In this document: piece by piece, positions 1 through 9,361 of the stretch
Layout: every line of letters begins with the position of its first letter
Numbering within the stretch: position 1 is the stretch's first letter
Source of the DNA: Hyphomicrobium sp. NDB2Meth4
GTDB taxonomy: Bacteria; Pseudomonadota; Alphaproteobacteria; Rhizobiales; Hyphomicrobiaceae
NCBI RefSeq assembly: GCF_900117445.1
Contig: NZ_FPEJ01000008.1
Location: 1 to 56,151, forward strand
Reading direction: 5' to 3'
DNA length: 56,151 nt
Notes under the pieces: model-generated
What the model was told of the DNA's origin: nothing
Databases searched by the model: none
The model's input: only the letters and a program-made list of their open reading frames with translations
Position numbers and translations under genes: made by a program

Positions 1-127
1 CGCCGGCCACGCCCTCCGCTTGCTTCGCTACGCTCCGCAGCTCCGGTCCTGGCCGGCGCCATCACCACACTCAGACGGGGTCAACATTGCACGCCGATAA
101 GGGGTCAAAGTTCGACGCCGATTGACA
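1..127. mobile_element. End of an IS21-family-like insertion sequence
   Basis: Two near-identical direct repeats with a 24-bp period occupy 77-98 and 101-122, each of the form GGGGTCAA-N5-ACGCCGAT. They are followed by TGACA ending at 127. Multiple terminal repeats of this type and a terminal CA/TG dinucleotide are what IS21-family elements (istA/istB) carry at their ends. The orientation implies that the element lies to the left, outside the window. No istA/istB coding sequence is visible here, so the family call rests on the repeats alone. Confidence 0.6.
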
Positions 128-129
128 TT

Positions 130-486
130 GGAGGCCGCCTCGCCGACGGACCGACGCGCCTCTTCGGCATATCGCAGGGGCAGGCGATCGATGCCGTGGC
201 GGCCGAGATTGTTCGCCGGTGGCCCGACGCGACGAACATGGACTATTTTCCCGGTCGCGACAGGTACCGCCACGATCGTAACGACCGCTACGAATATTAT
301 CGCGAGCACGTTCAGCGGCACGCCGCAATTAGCGCTGGCACACGCCTGTCGCACAAAATGCCGGTCGTTCGCAGCAGCTATGATACTTCGGACTTTACGC
401 CGTGGGACGAGTGGCTCGCCCGCTACGATCTGACTTTCAAAAGGCAGACGGTCAGTGCGCTGCATGCACCGGCTGGCCGCCCGTGA
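130..486 (+). pseudogene. Truncated hypothetical gene fragment beside the IS end
   Basis: An open frame runs without a stop from the IS boundary to TGA at 484-486. It encodes about 118 residues with a protein-like composition (LFGISQGQAIDAVAAEIVRR, then a charged and Tyr-rich stretch). There is no convincing start or ribosome site after the IS end, so it looks like the 3' part of a gene whose 5' part was removed or separated by the insertion. I do not recognise the family. Its end overlaps the 3' end of the convergent MFS gene by 35 bp. It could also be a chance open frame in GC-rich DNA. Confidence 0.35.
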
Positions 487-2035
487 CGCTGCGCAGTGCG
501 AGGGCCAGCGGGACCACTGCCAAAGCCACCAGCGTCAAAGTCCAGAACACATCGACGTACGCGAACAGAGAAGCCTGCGCCTGCACGGTCTGCCCGATCC
601 AGGCCAGCGCCTGTTGCTTCGCCTCCATCAGCGAGCTCCCCTGCGCGACGAAATACTGCGTCACCTGATGCAATGCCTGTTGGAACTGCACGCTCGACGG
701 GATCGCATTTTCAACAAGCCGCGCCTGGTGAAACTGCTCGCGATGCGCCAGCACGTTCGAAGCCAGGGACACACCGATCGACCCGCCAGTATTGCGCGCC
801 ACGTTGATCAGCGCCGAAGCCTGATCGTACTTTTCCGGCGACAGGCCCTCGTAGGAAGCCGTGATGATCGGAATGAGGATCAGCGGCAGCCCGAGGCCGA
901 GCAGCATGCGCGAGTCCGCAAAGAACCAGAAATCGAGGCTGGGATTGACGTTCGTGAGAACGTACATCGACAGCGCAATGATCGATCCGCCCGCCGCGAT
1001 CAGATACTTGGGCTGCACGTGGCCCGATAGCCGCCCGACGATGAACATCATCGCCATGGTGACGAGACCGCCCGGCGACAGCACGAGACCCGCCCACGTA
1101 GCCGTGTAGCCAAAGTCCTCCTGCACCAGCTGCGGTAGGAATTGCGTCGTCGCGTAAAGCACCACGCCGAACGATCCCATGATGAGAAAACAAGCGGCGA
1201 GCTGTCGTGACGCCAGCATTCGGATGTCCACCATTGGATTGGCGCGCGAAAGCTCCCACGGGATCATCAGCAGGAACGCGAGCGCGCACACCGCCGCGGT
1301 CGTCACGATGAAAGCCGAACCGAACCAGTCATCGATCAAGGCTCGGTCGAGCACCACCTCCAATGCGCCAAGGAACGTCGCGACGAGCGCGAAGCCGATG
1401 AAATCAAACCGCACGTGATCGCCATGGGCCGGACCTTCCTCGCCCAGCACCAGCCAGATGAGCCCTATCGTCAGCAGACCTACCGGACCGTTGATCAGGA
1501 AGCACCAGTGCCATGACCAGTTGTCAGAGAGCCATCCCCCGAGCGTCGGCCCGACCACAGGCGCCACCACCACCGCGACGCCGAACAGCGCGAACGCCTG
1601 GCCGCGTTTCTCCTGCGGGAATGAGCTGGCAAGGATCGACTGCGCCACGGGAACCATGCCCCCGCCACCGAGGCCCTGCAGCACACGGAAGAACAACAGA
1701 CTGTCGAGATTCCAGGCAAAGCCGCAGAGCACGGAGCTGACAGTGAACAGTCCGAGGCAGGCGATGAAGAACGCCTTGCGGCCGAAGCGTCGGGCAAAGA
1801 AGCTGCTGGCGACAAGTGCAACCGCGTTGGCGACGAGATAGCTCGTGACCACCCAAGAAGCTTCGTCCACGCTGACGCCTAGGCCGCCCGCGACGTAGCG
1901 CAGAGCAACGTTGGCGATGGTCGTGTCCAGCACTTCCATGAACGCAGCGAGCGCAACCAGCACGGCAACGAGCCAAGGGTTTTGCACGCCGGCACCAATT
2001 GGCGATCGTGGTGAAGCTGTCGCGCCAGCCCTCAT
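452..2035 (-). CDS. emrB: DHA2-family MFS multidrug efflux permease (EmrB-type)
   Basis: A 527-residue, 14-helix-type major facilitator protein of the inner membrane, expected to export hydrophobic drugs by proton antiport. The DHA2 signatures are visible: LDTTIANVAL in helix 1, the RVLQGLGGGG motif in helix 4, and GPTLGGWLSDNWSWHWCFLI in helices 5-6. The start codon overlaps the stop of the upstream HlyD-type gene by 4 bp (ATGA), so the two are translationally coupled. As in other EmrAB pairs, a separate outer-membrane channel would be needed for full export, and none is encoded nearby. The 3' end runs 35 bp into the opposing gene fragment. Confidence 0.9.
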   Translation of the reverse strand: MRAGATASPRSPIGAGVQNPWLVAVLVALAAFMEVLDTTIANVALRYVAGGLGVSVDEASWVVTSYLVANAVALVASSFFARRFGRKAFFIACLGLFTVSSVLCGFAWNLDSLLFFRVLQGLGGGGMVPVAQSILASSFPQEKRGQAFALFGVAVVVAPVVGPTLGGWLSDNWSWHWCFLINGPVGLLTIGLIWLVLGEEGPAHGDHVRFDFIGFALVATFLGALEVVLDRALIDDWFGSAFIVTTAAVCALAFLLMIPWELSRANPMVDIRMLASRQLAACFLIMGSFGVVLYATTQFLPQLVQEDFGYTATWAGLVLSPGGLVTMAMMFIVGRLSGHVQPKYLIAAGGSIIALSMYVLTNVNPSLDFWFFADSRMLLGLGLPLILIPIITASYEGLSPEKYDQASALINVARNTGGSIGVSLASNVLAHREQFHQARLVENAIPSSVQFQQALHQVTQYFVAQGSSLMEAKQQALAWIGQTVQAQASLFAYVDVFWTLTLVALAVVPLALALRSVTGGQPVHAAH

Positions 2036-3258
2036 AACAGCCTCTCGAGGCGTTCGTAGATCGATGGGGCAGGATTGACACGCACCGTCGGTACCACTGA
2101 CATGCCGGGCCCGAGTGCCACATCGCTGGGTGCGTCATCGAGAACGATCTTCACCGGTACGCGCTGCACGATCTTGACATAGTTGCCGGTCGCGTTCTCG
2201 ACCGGTAGCAGCGAGAACGCAGTGCCAGATCCTGGCTGCACGCTGGCGACGTGTCCATGTATGACCCGCTCGGGATACGCATCGAGGGTGATATCAACCG
2301 GCTGCCCTGGCCGCAGGGCATCGAGCTGCGTCTCTTTGAAATTTGCCGCGACCCAGATCTCGTCGGGAACGAACATCGAAAGGTTGGTGCCCGGCTGCGC
2401 GAATTCGCCAACTGCCGCAGTTAGCTGCACGACGCGCCCGGGCTGCGCCGCGGTTATGGTCGCGTACGAAAGGTTGACCAGAGCTTGATTGAGCTGCGCC
2501 TTCGCCTGTTCCACCTGCGCCAACGCTTCGTCGCGGTCAGCCTTCAACGAGTCGATTTGTCTCTGGTCGAGTGCGAGTGTCGCCTGCGCGCTGTCCACCC
2601 CCGCCTGCGTCTGGCTTTGTTGCGAGGTGTATTGCTGCGCCTTTTCGACAGTGCCGAAGCCATCGCGCGCCAAGTGTTGGAAGCGCGCCGCTTCTTCCTC
2701 TGCGAAGAGATGCGAGGCTTTCGCCTGAGCGACGTTCGCATCGTCGGAAACGATCTTGGCTTCTTGCACCTTGATGTCGGCTTCGACCTTCTTGACGCCC
2801 GCTTCCGCATTGGCGACGGCCGCTCTCGCATTCTCGACCGCGATCTTGTAATTGCGCTCATCGATGCGCGCGATTACATCACCCGTCGTCAGATGCTGGT
2901 TGTCGGTGACGGGCACCTGCGTCAGATAGCCGGAGACCTCTGGCGCGATCGCGAAAGGCCGCGATGCGATGAATGCGTCGTCCGTCGATTCGAACCGTGA
3001 CGCGTAGTCCCAGTAGAGATAGCCGGCTGCCGTCAGCAACACGCCTAACAGCGCGCCAGAGACGGACGCCTTCGGGTGCCGGTGCAAGAAGCTCGCGCCG
3101 GTCTTGGCGGCGACGACGTCGGGACTGCTTTGCGGAGAGAAGCCCTGCGGTTGCGACGGCTCTGGTGCCGCCTTCAGTTCAGGCTGAACACGGCCCGCTG
3201 GCGCGGCTGATGCGAGCTTTGCCTCGCGGGCAAGTGAGTTTTTGGCGTCGAGCACCAT
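2032..3258 (-). CDS. emrA: HlyD/EmrA-family periplasmic adaptor of the efflux pump
   Basis: A 408-residue membrane-fusion protein that should link the EmrB permease to an outer-membrane channel. Residues about 65-85 form one N-terminal transmembrane anchor (GALLGVLLTAAGYLYW). A lipoyl-like half motif follows (EVSGYLTQVPVTDNQHLTTG), then a long Ala/Gln/Lys-rich alpha-helical hairpin, the second lipoyl half, and the beta-barrel (GRVVQLTAAVGEFAQPGTNL). I chose ATG at 3258 because an AGGGG site precedes it at good spacing; a longer in-frame start at 3309 has no such support. It is the first gene of the two-gene operon with emrB. Confidence 0.87.
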   Translation of the reverse strand: MVLDAKNSLAREAKLASAAPAGRVQPELKAAPEPSQPQGFSPQSSPDVVAAKTGASFLHRHPKASVSGALLGVLLTAAGYLYWDYASRFESTDDAFIASRPFAIAPEVSGYLTQVPVTDNQHLTTGDVIARIDERNYKIAVENARAAVANAEAGVKKVEADIKVQEAKIVSDDANVAQAKASHLFAEEEAARFQHLARDGFGTVEKAQQYTSQQSQTQAGVDSAQATLALDQRQIDSLKADRDEALAQVEQAKAQLNQALVNLSYATITAAQPGRVVQLTAAVGEFAQPGTNLSMFVPDEIWVAANFKETQLDALRPGQPVDITLDAYPERVIHGHVASVQPGSGTAFSLLPVENATGNYVKIVQRVPVKIVLDDAPSDVALGPGMSVVPTVRVNPAPSIYERLERLL

Positions 3259-3512
3259 CGGCGAAACCCCTGAAACCGCGACCGCGAGAACACAATGCCA
3301 GCTACACACAACCGGTGTGGCACATGCCGCCGTGGGCCCGGATACGTTTCAAAATGTAGGGAGCTGGCGATGGCGCTGCCATTGCGCGCTGGTTCTGCAA
3401 GGCTAACCGTTGGTGGCGCTCGCCCTGTCCTTTGGTATAGCGCCGAAGCGGAAGCGGGGGCGTGCCCGCGCGCGCTCAGCTGCGTCAATGGCGCAGGGCA
3501 AACGCAGGCAAG

Positions 3513-4910
3513 TTAGTGATGGAAGCCGGTGGCGTCTTCGCTGCTCAGCGGGCTGGCGGTGGGGTGGGCTTGAAGATGCTGGATGGCGGCCTTCATGTCC
3601 GCGATGAGCAGGGAAGCGAGATCATAGCTGACGCCGTTGCGGACCAGGATGCGCTGCACCGCCAGGCGGCTGCAATTGGCCGGAAGCGTGTAGGCCGGCA
3701 CTTGCCATCCGCGCACCCGCAAACGGTCGGCAAGATCGAACAGCGTGAAGCCGGGATCTGATCCGTCCTTGACCGTCCATGATACCGCGGGGATGCCACG
3801 CGCCATGTCTCCATCGAAGATCAATTCGAACGGCCCCATCGCCGCGATTTCGCTAGCCAGGTAAGCCGCGCTTCGATAGCAGGCGTTGTGCACCTTGCGG
3901 TAGCCTTCGCGCCCAAGCCGAAGAAAGTCGTAGTACTGGCACACCACCTGTCCGCCGGGGCGCGAGAAGTTAAGTCCGATGTCGCGCATTTCTCCGCCGA
4001 GGTAGTTCACCCAGAACACCATGCTGTCGGGCAGATCCTTTTCTTCGCGCCACAACACCCAGCCGACGCCCAGCGGCGCCAGACCGAACTTGTGCCCCGA
4101 GGCGTTGATCGAGCGCACGCGCGGCAGGCGGAAATCCCATTCGAGGTCGGGTGCGCAGAACGGAGCCAGGAAGCCGCCGCTGGCAGCATCCACGTGGATT
4201 GGGATATCGAGCCCGGTCTCCCGCTGGAGTTTGTCGAGCGCGTCGCTGACCGCCTTCACCGGCTCGAACTCGCCGGTAAATGTCACGCCCAGCGTCGGAA
4301 TGACGCCGATCGTGTTTTCATCGCATCGTGCCAGCACTTCCTCGGGCGTCATTTTCAGCCGCCCCGGTTCCATCGGAATTTCGCGCAGCTCGACGTCCCA
4401 ATAGCGCGCGAACTTGTGCCAGCAGACTTGCACCGGTCCGGTCACGAGGTTGGGTTTGTCGGTTGGCTTTCCAGCCGCGCGGCGTCCCGCTTCCCACCGC
4501 CGCTTCATGGCGAGGCCGCCAAGCATCGCCGCCTCGCTCGATCCCGTCGTCGAGCATCCGACGGCATGGTCGGATTGCGGCGCATGCCACAGATCGCCGA
4601 TCATGCGCACGCATCGGCGCTCGATCTCTGCCGTCTGCGGATACTCGTCCTTGTCGACCAGATTCTTCGCGATGCATTCATCCATCAGGCGATGGACTTC
4701 GGGCTCTTCCCAGGTCTGGCAGAACGTTGCGAGGTTCTGGCGCGAATTGCCATCGAGCATCAGCTCATCGCGCACCGCCGCAAAGACGCGGCGCGGATCG
4801 CGCTCCCCTTCCGGGAAGGCAGACTTCGGCAGGCCGGCAGCCAGATCCCCCGCACCATAGGTCTCGTCGTCGAAATCGCCCGGGACTAGAGAGAAGGCTT
4901 CCGTCGGCAT
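3513..4910 (-). CDS. gadB: Glutamate decarboxylase (PLP-dependent)
   Basis: A 465-residue group II decarboxylase that converts L-glutamate to GABA and CO2 while consuming a proton. The PLP-binding lysine is Lys274 in [11 protein letters not shown], close to Lys276 of the E. coli enzyme. [13 protein letters not shown] supplies the PLP-contacting Asp, and [15 protein letters not shown] is the cofactor phosphate-binding stretch. Length and order match GadA/GadB throughout. A GAGGA ribosome site sits upstream of ATG 4910. No GadC antiporter or acid regulator is adjacent, so an acid-resistance role is not supported by context; GABA production or glutamate turnover is equally possible. Confidence 0.93.
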   Translation of the reverse strand: MPTEAFSLVPGDFDDETYGAGDLAAGLPKSAFPEGERDPRRVFAAVRDELMLDGNSRQNLATFCQTWEEPEVHRLMDECIAKNLVDKDEYPQTAEIERRCVRMIGDLWHAPQSDHAVGCSTTGSSEAAMLGGLAMKRRWEAGRRAAGKPTDKPNLVTGPVQVCWHKFARYWDVELREIPMEPGRLKMTPEEVLARCDENTIGVIPTLGVTFTGEFEPVKAVSDALDKLQRETGLDIPIHVDAASGGFLAPFCAPDLEWDFRLPRVRSINASGHKFGLAPLGVGWVLWREEKDLPDSMVFWVNYLGGEMRDIGLNFSRPGGQVVCQYYDFLRLGREGYRKVHNACYRSAAYLASEIAAMGPFELIFDGDMARGIPAVSWTVKDGSDPGFTLFDLADRLRVRGWQVPAYTLPANCSRLAVQRILVRNGVSYDLASLLIADMKAAIQHLQAHPTASPLSSEDATGFHH

Positions 4911-5053
4911 TGTGGATTCCTCACCTGCTTGAGTGAGGATAAGGCAGCCCCAATCCTAGCCATTCCGTTCAATTGCCGCGTTGCGGCCGCTCTTGGTTCC
5001 TGTTGTGCTCTAAACTGTTTCAGATCGGAACGCTGAGCGAGTACGGAGCAGGT

Positions 5054-5503
5054 TCAGCGGCGGCTGAGGCTCAGCGCGGCTGAATTGCTGTCTCCCGATA
5101 GCGTCACCGATTGGCTATTGCCGTTGAGAACGACACGGATGCTGCCGGTCACGTTGTACTCGGTGTTGTGAAATGTGCCGCGAAATCTGTTTCGGCTGAC
5201 TTCGTACACGGTAGCGCTCTGCGCTGCCTTGCCCGAGGCGGTCGCGCACGTCGCACTCAGCGAATAGCTCTTCCCCCCATTGGGGCTATAGTGCGCGCGA
5301 CAACGTGCACGCTCGCGCTTTCCATTCGAGAATGACACCCAGCCGCTGCCGCTCCAGCTTCCGGCCAGGCTGCCGCTCCCCTTCGCCGGTTTGCTTTCAG
5401 CCGCCGGTGTCATAGCCAGAAAGGTACCCGCCGCCACCAGCGTAGCCGCACCCAGCATCGACCAGACCGAGAGCTTTGTTCCTTCAACGATCGTCTTCAG
5501 CAT
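5054..5503 (-). CDS. Small secreted protein of unknown function
   Basis: A 149-residue protein with an N-terminal signal-peptide-like segment (LGAATLVAAGTFLAMTPAAES). The mature part is Ser/Gly-rich and looks beta-stranded: LAGSWSGSGWVSFSNGKRER, then ARCRAHY, and a second Cys in ATCATAS. The two Cys could form a disulfide in the periplasm. Similar small exported proteins are common in Hyphomicrobiales, but I know of no assigned function. It is a monocistronic gene between gadB and the NUDIX gene. Its GC content and codon use look like those of its neighbours. Confidence 0.75.
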   Translation of the reverse strand: MLKTIVEGTKLSVWSMLGAATLVAAGTFLAMTPAAESKPAKGSGSLAGSWSGSGWVSFSNGKRERARCRAHYSPNGGKSYSLSATCATASGKAAQSATVYEVSRNRFRGTFHNTEYNVTGSIRVVLNGNSQSVTLSGDSNSAALSLSRR

Positions 5504-5612
5504 GTCGCGCGCCTCGATGTTATGTTCCGACCGTAGGGTTCAACCATAAACGAATATCAAAGTGCCGTAGCGCAAAGCAGCAAAATTCATCTGCATTCGC
5601 AACCCCTGACGT

Positions 5613-6068
5613 CTACTCGAGCTTCGATGCCAGACGATCGAGAAATACCATTTGCCCCGGCAGGATTTTTAGCCGCGCGGCATCGAGCGAGAACCATTGG
5701 GCGCGATCTATCTCGGGGAACGACTGCGTTCTGCCGCTCTTGGGTGGCCATTCGAGTGGGAACGTTAGGCTCACCAGAGCTGAGACATCCCAGTCGCTTT
5801 CGATAGCCCAGATGTGCACGCGCTTGCCGCTCGGTTGTCGCGCTTCGCCCAGATCGAGCACATCGCCGAGTGGTCGAAACCCGGTCTCCTCCGCAAACTC
5901 GCGTTGCGCTGCAGCTAGAATTTCTTCGCCAGGCTCGACCTCGCCTTTGGGTATGCTCCACGCACCGAGGTCCCGGCGTCTCCAGAAAGGCCCCCCGGGA
6001 TGCGCCAAAAGAACTTGCAGCGCGTCGGCATACCGGTAGAGCAGAATTCCTGCACTGAGGCGTGACAT
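5613..6068 (-). CDS. NUDIX hydrolase
   Basis: A 151-residue single-domain NUDIX protein. The Nudix box is complete: GEVEPGEEILAAAQREFAEE followed by TGF, matching G-x5-E-x7-REUxEExGU and providing the metal-binding glutamates. The N-terminus (SAGILLYRYADALQVLLAHP) and the WSIPKGE entry to the box resemble the YtkD/diadenosine-polyphosphate hydrolase-like group, but the substrate cannot be read from sequence. I prefer ATG 6068, which begins MSRLSAGILLYR; an upstream in-frame start at 6119 adds 17 residues with no family resemblance. It is divergent from rmuC with about 125 bp between starts. Confidence 0.88.
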   Translation of the reverse strand: MSRLSAGILLYRYADALQVLLAHPGGPFWRRRDLGAWSIPKGEVEPGEEILAAAQREFAEETGFRPLGDVLDLGEARQPSGKRVHIWAIESDWDVSALVSLTFPLEWPPKSGRTQSFPEIDRAQWFSLDAARLKILPGQMVFLDRLASKLE

Positions 6069-6194
6069 GGCTTGCGCGTCAGCTCCCCTGCCGGCCAGGG
6101 TACGGCCCTGATCCGACACGATCTTAGGTCAAAGGTTGCCATAGCGGTACCTCTGCCCGAATTCTGTCCGTACGAATCAGCTATCGCAGGGGCT

Positions 6195-7487
6195 ATGCCT
6201 GAGTTCCTCACTTCCCTCGATTTTACTGCGATCGAGGATTTCCTCGCCGAGAACGCGCTTGTGCTCAGTTGCGCGGCGATCGGCATTTCCGGTCTTATCA
6301 CCGCTTTCGCGGCGTTGCTCTCCGCCGCCCGTTCGCGCAACCGCACAACGGAATCCGAGTTCGCCGAGCTGAAGGGCCGCATCTCCGCCATGGCGGAGCT
6401 GTCCGTACAGCAGAGTGCCGAACAATCACGTAGCCTCAACGACCGCATCGACTCGCTCGCGCGTAACGTGTCCCAAGCGCTCGACGCGACAGCGGTTCGT
6501 CTCGGCGAGAATCTCAACGCAACTGCCGCGCGCCTCGGCGACAACCTCAACGCGACAGCAGCTCGCCTCGGCGAGAACATCAACTCCACCGCCGCGCGGC
6601 TCGGCGACAACATGAGTGAATCCGAGCGCCGCACCTGGGAAAGCCTCTCGACGCTGAACGAGCGCCTCGCGCTCATCGACGAGGCAAACCGAAACCTCTC
6701 GAAGCTGTCGACCGAGGTCGGCTCGCTGCACGGCGTGCTTGCCAACAAGCAGGCGCGCGGTGCCTTTGGCCAGATGCGCATGGAGACCATCGTCCGCGAT
6801 GCTCTCCCCTCCGGGGCTTACGACTTCCAGCCGACGCTCTCCAACGGCAAGCGTCCTGATTGTGTCATCCGCCTGCCCAACACCGAAGCTCTGGTGGTCG
6901 ATTCCAAATTCCCGCTCGAAGGCTTCGAAGCGCTGCGCGTTGCCCAATCGCCGGAAGAGACCAAGGCCGCCTTCGCCGCGGTGCGCGAAGCTGTCGGGCG
7001 GCACGTCGCCGCCATTGCCGACAAATACCTCATTCCCGGCGAGACGCAGGAAACGGCGCTGATGTTCGTGCCGTCGGAATCGATATGCGCCGATCTCTAC
7101 GAGAAGTTCCCCGATCTCGTGCAGGGCGCCCACCGCGCCCGCGTTATGATCGTGTCGCCCAACACGATGATGCTCGCCGTGCAGACGGTGCAGGCGTTGC
7201 TCAAAGACGCCAAGATGCGCGACCACGCCGACGTCATCCAGCGTGAGGTCGGCCTGCTGATCGGTGACGTCGCCCAGCTGGTCGAGCGCGTCTCCGATTT
7301 GGAGCGCCACTTCGCGCTGTCAGGCAAAGCCCTGGAGAAGGTCACCGCGACGACCACGAGAATCCTTGCGCGCCGCGATCGCCTCAACGTACTCGATCTC
7401 GACGCCATGCAGGCGCCCGGCTCCAACGTCACCGCACTGCCCGATCCCGACCCGGCTGGAAAACGCACGCTGTCGCGTCAAAGCTAG
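6195..7487 (+). CDS. rmuC: RmuC-family DNA recombination protein
   Basis: A 430-residue RmuC homologue. The family restrains recombination at inverted repeats and carries a PD-(D/E)XK-like nuclease fold. One N-terminal transmembrane helix (about residues 20-45) is followed by a coiled-coil region, then the catalytic domain with RPDCVIRLPNTEALVVDSKF, PLEGFEAL and EAVGRHVAAIADKYL. The C-terminus has LIGDVAQLVERVSDLERHF. ATG 6195 (MPEFLTSLDF) follows a CAGGGG site; the frame is open further upstream without family match. The coiled coil contains four exact-length 11-residue repeats (see the separate repeat entry). It overlaps the convergent PAP2 gene by 4 bp. Confidence 0.9.
   Translation: MPEFLTSLDFTAIEDFLAENALVLSCAAIGISGLITAFAALLSAARSRNRTTESEFAELKGRISAMAELSVQQSAEQSRSLNDRIDSLARNVSQALDATAVRLGENLNATAARLGDNLNATAARLGENINSTAARLGDNMSESERRTWESLSTLNERLALIDEANRNLSKLSTEVGSLHGVLANKQARGAFGQMRMETIVRDALPSGAYDFQPTLSNGKRPDCVIRLPNTEALVVDSKFPLEGFEALRVAQSPEETKAAFAAVREAVGRHVAAIADKYLIPGETQETALMFVPSESICADLYEKFPDLVQGAHRARVMIVSPNTMMLAVQTVQALLKDAKMRDHADVIQREVGLLIGDVAQLVERVSDLERHFALSGKALEKVTATTTRILARRDRLNVLDLDAMQAPGSNVTALPDPDPAGKRTLSRQS
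6483..6614 (+). repeat. Four 33-bp tandem repeats inside rmuC
   Basis: Four consecutive 11-codon units encode DATAVRLGENL, NATAARLGDNL, NATAARLGENI and NSTAARLGDNM. Alternating E/D at position 9 and hydrophobic residues at positions 4, 7 and 11 fit a hendecad (11-residue) coiled-coil. The copies are in frame and close in DNA sequence, consistent with tandem duplication. Confidence 0.85.
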
Positions 7488-8122
7488 CCGCGGCCGTTGT
7501 CGTCGCGTGTGCCCGGCCCGCCCGTTACGCACAAGATCAACGCCGCAAGCGCAAACCCGGCCAGTACATCGCTGGGGTAATGCACGCCTTGATAGATGCG
7601 TGACAGCCCGATGGCGCCGATGAGCGCCCCCGTCGGCATCAGCACCACTGCGCGCTGCCAGCGATCCGGCAAGCCCGAGGCCACCAAGAGCCCGATGAAC
7701 CCGAAAAAGCAGGCAGAGAAAAGCGCATGTCCGCTGGCGAAGCTATAGCTGTCCGGCGCCACGCCGAAGAACGGTTCAGGACGCGGACGCGCGACCAGCA
7801 GCTTGATGAAGCTGTTTGCGGCGAGTGCCACGCCCATCACCACCAGCAGCCGGATTGCCACAGCGCGATGGCCGAGCAGCAGCAGCGCGCCAGCGACCAC
7901 GGCTGTCATGAAGTAGATGGCTTTCCACGAGCCCAGCCGGTTGAGCGCTCCGCTGAGCTCCGTAAGCGCTGGCGAGGAGAGGCCATGCACGTAAGCGCGG
8001 ATGACGGCGTCCGGCCCGTCCACAAGTCCGATGATGACGCCGATAGTCAGCAGTACGAGGACGAAAATCGACCTTTGCGTGCAGCGAGTTTTGCCCTGCC
8101 GACCTTGCTCGTTGCCCGCCAC
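7484..8122 (-). CDS. PAP2-family membrane phosphatase
   Basis: A 212-residue integral membrane phosphatase of the PAP2/BacA-like acid phosphatase superfamily. The three motifs are present in order: KLLVARPRPE (KxxxxxxRP), SFASGH (in place of PSGH) and SRIYQGVHYPSDVLAG (SRxxxxxHxxxD). About six hydrophobic helices are visible. Likely substrates are phosphatidate, phosphatidylglycerophosphate or undecaprenyl pyrophosphate; the sequence does not decide. The start is GTG at 8122. The gene converges on rmuC with a 4-bp overlap of coding ends. Confidence 0.86.
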   Translation of the reverse strand: MAGNEQGRQGKTRCTQRSIFVLVLLTIGVIIGLVDGPDAVIRAYVHGLSSPALTELSGALNRLGSWKAIYFMTAVVAGALLLLGHRAVAIRLLVVMGVALAANSFIKLLVARPRPEPFFGVAPDSYSFASGHALFSACFFGFIGLLVASGLPDRWQRAVVLMPTGALIGAIGLSRIYQGVHYPSDVLAGFALAALILCVTGGPGTRDDNGRG

Positions 8123-8200
8123 GCTCTGCCCCGCGATCGCTTCTGGTTCCGATCGCTCTATGCAGCAAGTGGCGGGCTTTGCCTAGCAACTCAAGGCCCG

Positions 8201-8704
8201 CTAGTTCGCAACCCAGTCGGCGCACTTCGCCGGCGGAGTGGCCTCGCCCCACGGGCTGATCGGCACCGCGGACGTTGAATTCTCCGGGCTGCCCTCGATG
8301 ATCTTGTCGGTGTAGATCATGTAGACCAGCACGTTGCGCTTGGCGTCGCACCCGCGCACGATCTGCATCTTCTTGAAGATCAGCGACCGGCGCTGGCTGA
8401 AGGCCTCATCACCCTGCTCGAGCTTGCGCTTGAACTTGATCGGCCCAACCTGCCGGCACGCGAGCGACGCGTTGGAAAGCTCCTCGGCAAGCCCGAGCCA
8501 TCCTTTCCAGCCGCCTTTCTCTGGCACCGTGAAGTAGCACGCAACGCCTTCAACATCGGGATCATCGATCGCGTAAGTGCCGAGCTTATGATCGGGCGAC
8601 AGCAGCTTCCACACCGTCGTCTTCTTCATGATGAGGTCGGGGTCCGCGGCGGCGGCGGGAACGGCCAGCAGCAAGGCCAATACAAGGCAGGCAATCGCGC
8701 GCAT
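8201..8704 (-). CDS. creA: CreA family protein
   Basis: A 167-residue exported protein with a clear signal peptide (ACLVLALLLAVPAAAADP). The mature part matches the CreA family: DPDVEGVACYFTVPEKGGWK, LACRQVGPIKF, FKKMQIVRGCDAKRNVLVYM and the GSPENSTSAVPI tail. CreA is linked to the creABCD locus in enterobacteria but its activity is unknown, and creBCD are absent here. I chose ATG 8704 because it places the signal peptide at the N-terminus. It faces the next gene across a 132-bp divergent spacer. Confidence 0.85.
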   Translation of the reverse strand: MRAIACLVLALLLAVPAAAADPDLIMKKTTVWKLLSPDHKLGTYAIDDPDVEGVACYFTVPEKGGWKGWLGLAEELSNASLACRQVGPIKFKRKLEQGDEAFSQRRSLIFKKMQIVRGCDAKRNVLVYMIYTDKIIEGSPENSTSAVPISPWGEATPPAKCADWVAN

Positions 8705-8836
8705 TCCTAGTCGTCTCCTCAAACGCGGGACCGGCTCTAGCCCGCTCCGATGGCACCAGATGGCCCCGCCGCCCGCGCAGTACAAGCTTTACCGCCGCGT
8801 GCTATGGCTGCGCGCCTTGGCTATCCGGAGGGACAC

Positions 8837-9313
8837 ATGGCGCGCAGAACGATCGGCGAAGCGGCAAAGGTTGTGATCGCAGCTGTCGTGCTCGGACCCC
8901 CGCTCGGCGGCGCCGCCCTCATCGCGCTGATGCAGATTGTCCCCTGGATCGCCACCGACTTCCCCGTATCGGTGCCCGAGTTCAGCCAGAACCTTTTCAG
9001 GTCGATCTCTATCGCGGTGCCGCTGGCCTACGTCGTCGGCCTCTACTCGGCCATCCTCGCCGGCCTTGCCCTCGCGGCCTACGTTTCCTGGGGCGGCCGC
9101 CTTACATGGTGGTCGAGCCTTGCCGCCGCGCTCGTCTATCCTGCCGTCCTTGCCATAAGCGGTTGGTTCAGCCTCCAGGGATCGCCAGAAACGCTTCCGC
9201 CCGTAATGATCAATGCCGCGATCATGGCGATCGCGTCGGCCAGTGGCGCCCTGCTGACCTACCTTCTCCTGCATCGCACCGGGTTCGTGCGCCGTCTTAA
9301 CGCGCGTCAGTGA
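8837..9313 (+). CDS. Hypothetical four-helix membrane protein
   Basis: A 158-residue protein starting at ATG 8837 behind a CGGAGGGA ribosome site. Four hydrophobic segments are visible: AAKVVIAAVVLGPPLGGAAL, VPLAYVVGLYSAILAGLALA, LAAALVYPAVLAISGWF and ASASGALLTYLLL. No catalytic or binding motif is evident and I do not recognise a named family. It lies 48 bp upstream of the YcgN-like gene on the same strand and could be cotranscribed with it. Confidence 0.72.
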   Translation: MARRTIGEAAKVVIAAVVLGPPLGGAALIALMQIVPWIATDFPVSVPEFSQNLFRSISIAVPLAYVVGLYSAILAGLALAAYVSWGGRLTWWSSLAAALVYPAVLAISGWFSLQGSPETLPPVMINAAIMAIASASGALLTYLLLHRTGFVRRLNARQ

Positions 9314-9361
9314 TTCAACGATAAGGTGACGCAGCGGGGGGATGTGTTACAAGGCGCCCCC

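Noticed and set aside
3888-4889. Plus-strand frame antisense to gadB
   Set aside because: His/Arg-rich product without motifs; the opposite strand is a full glutamate decarboxylase.
6426-7310. Minus-strand frame antisense to rmuC
   Set aside because: Composition reflects the reverse complement of the RmuC repeats and catalytic domain; no independent signals.
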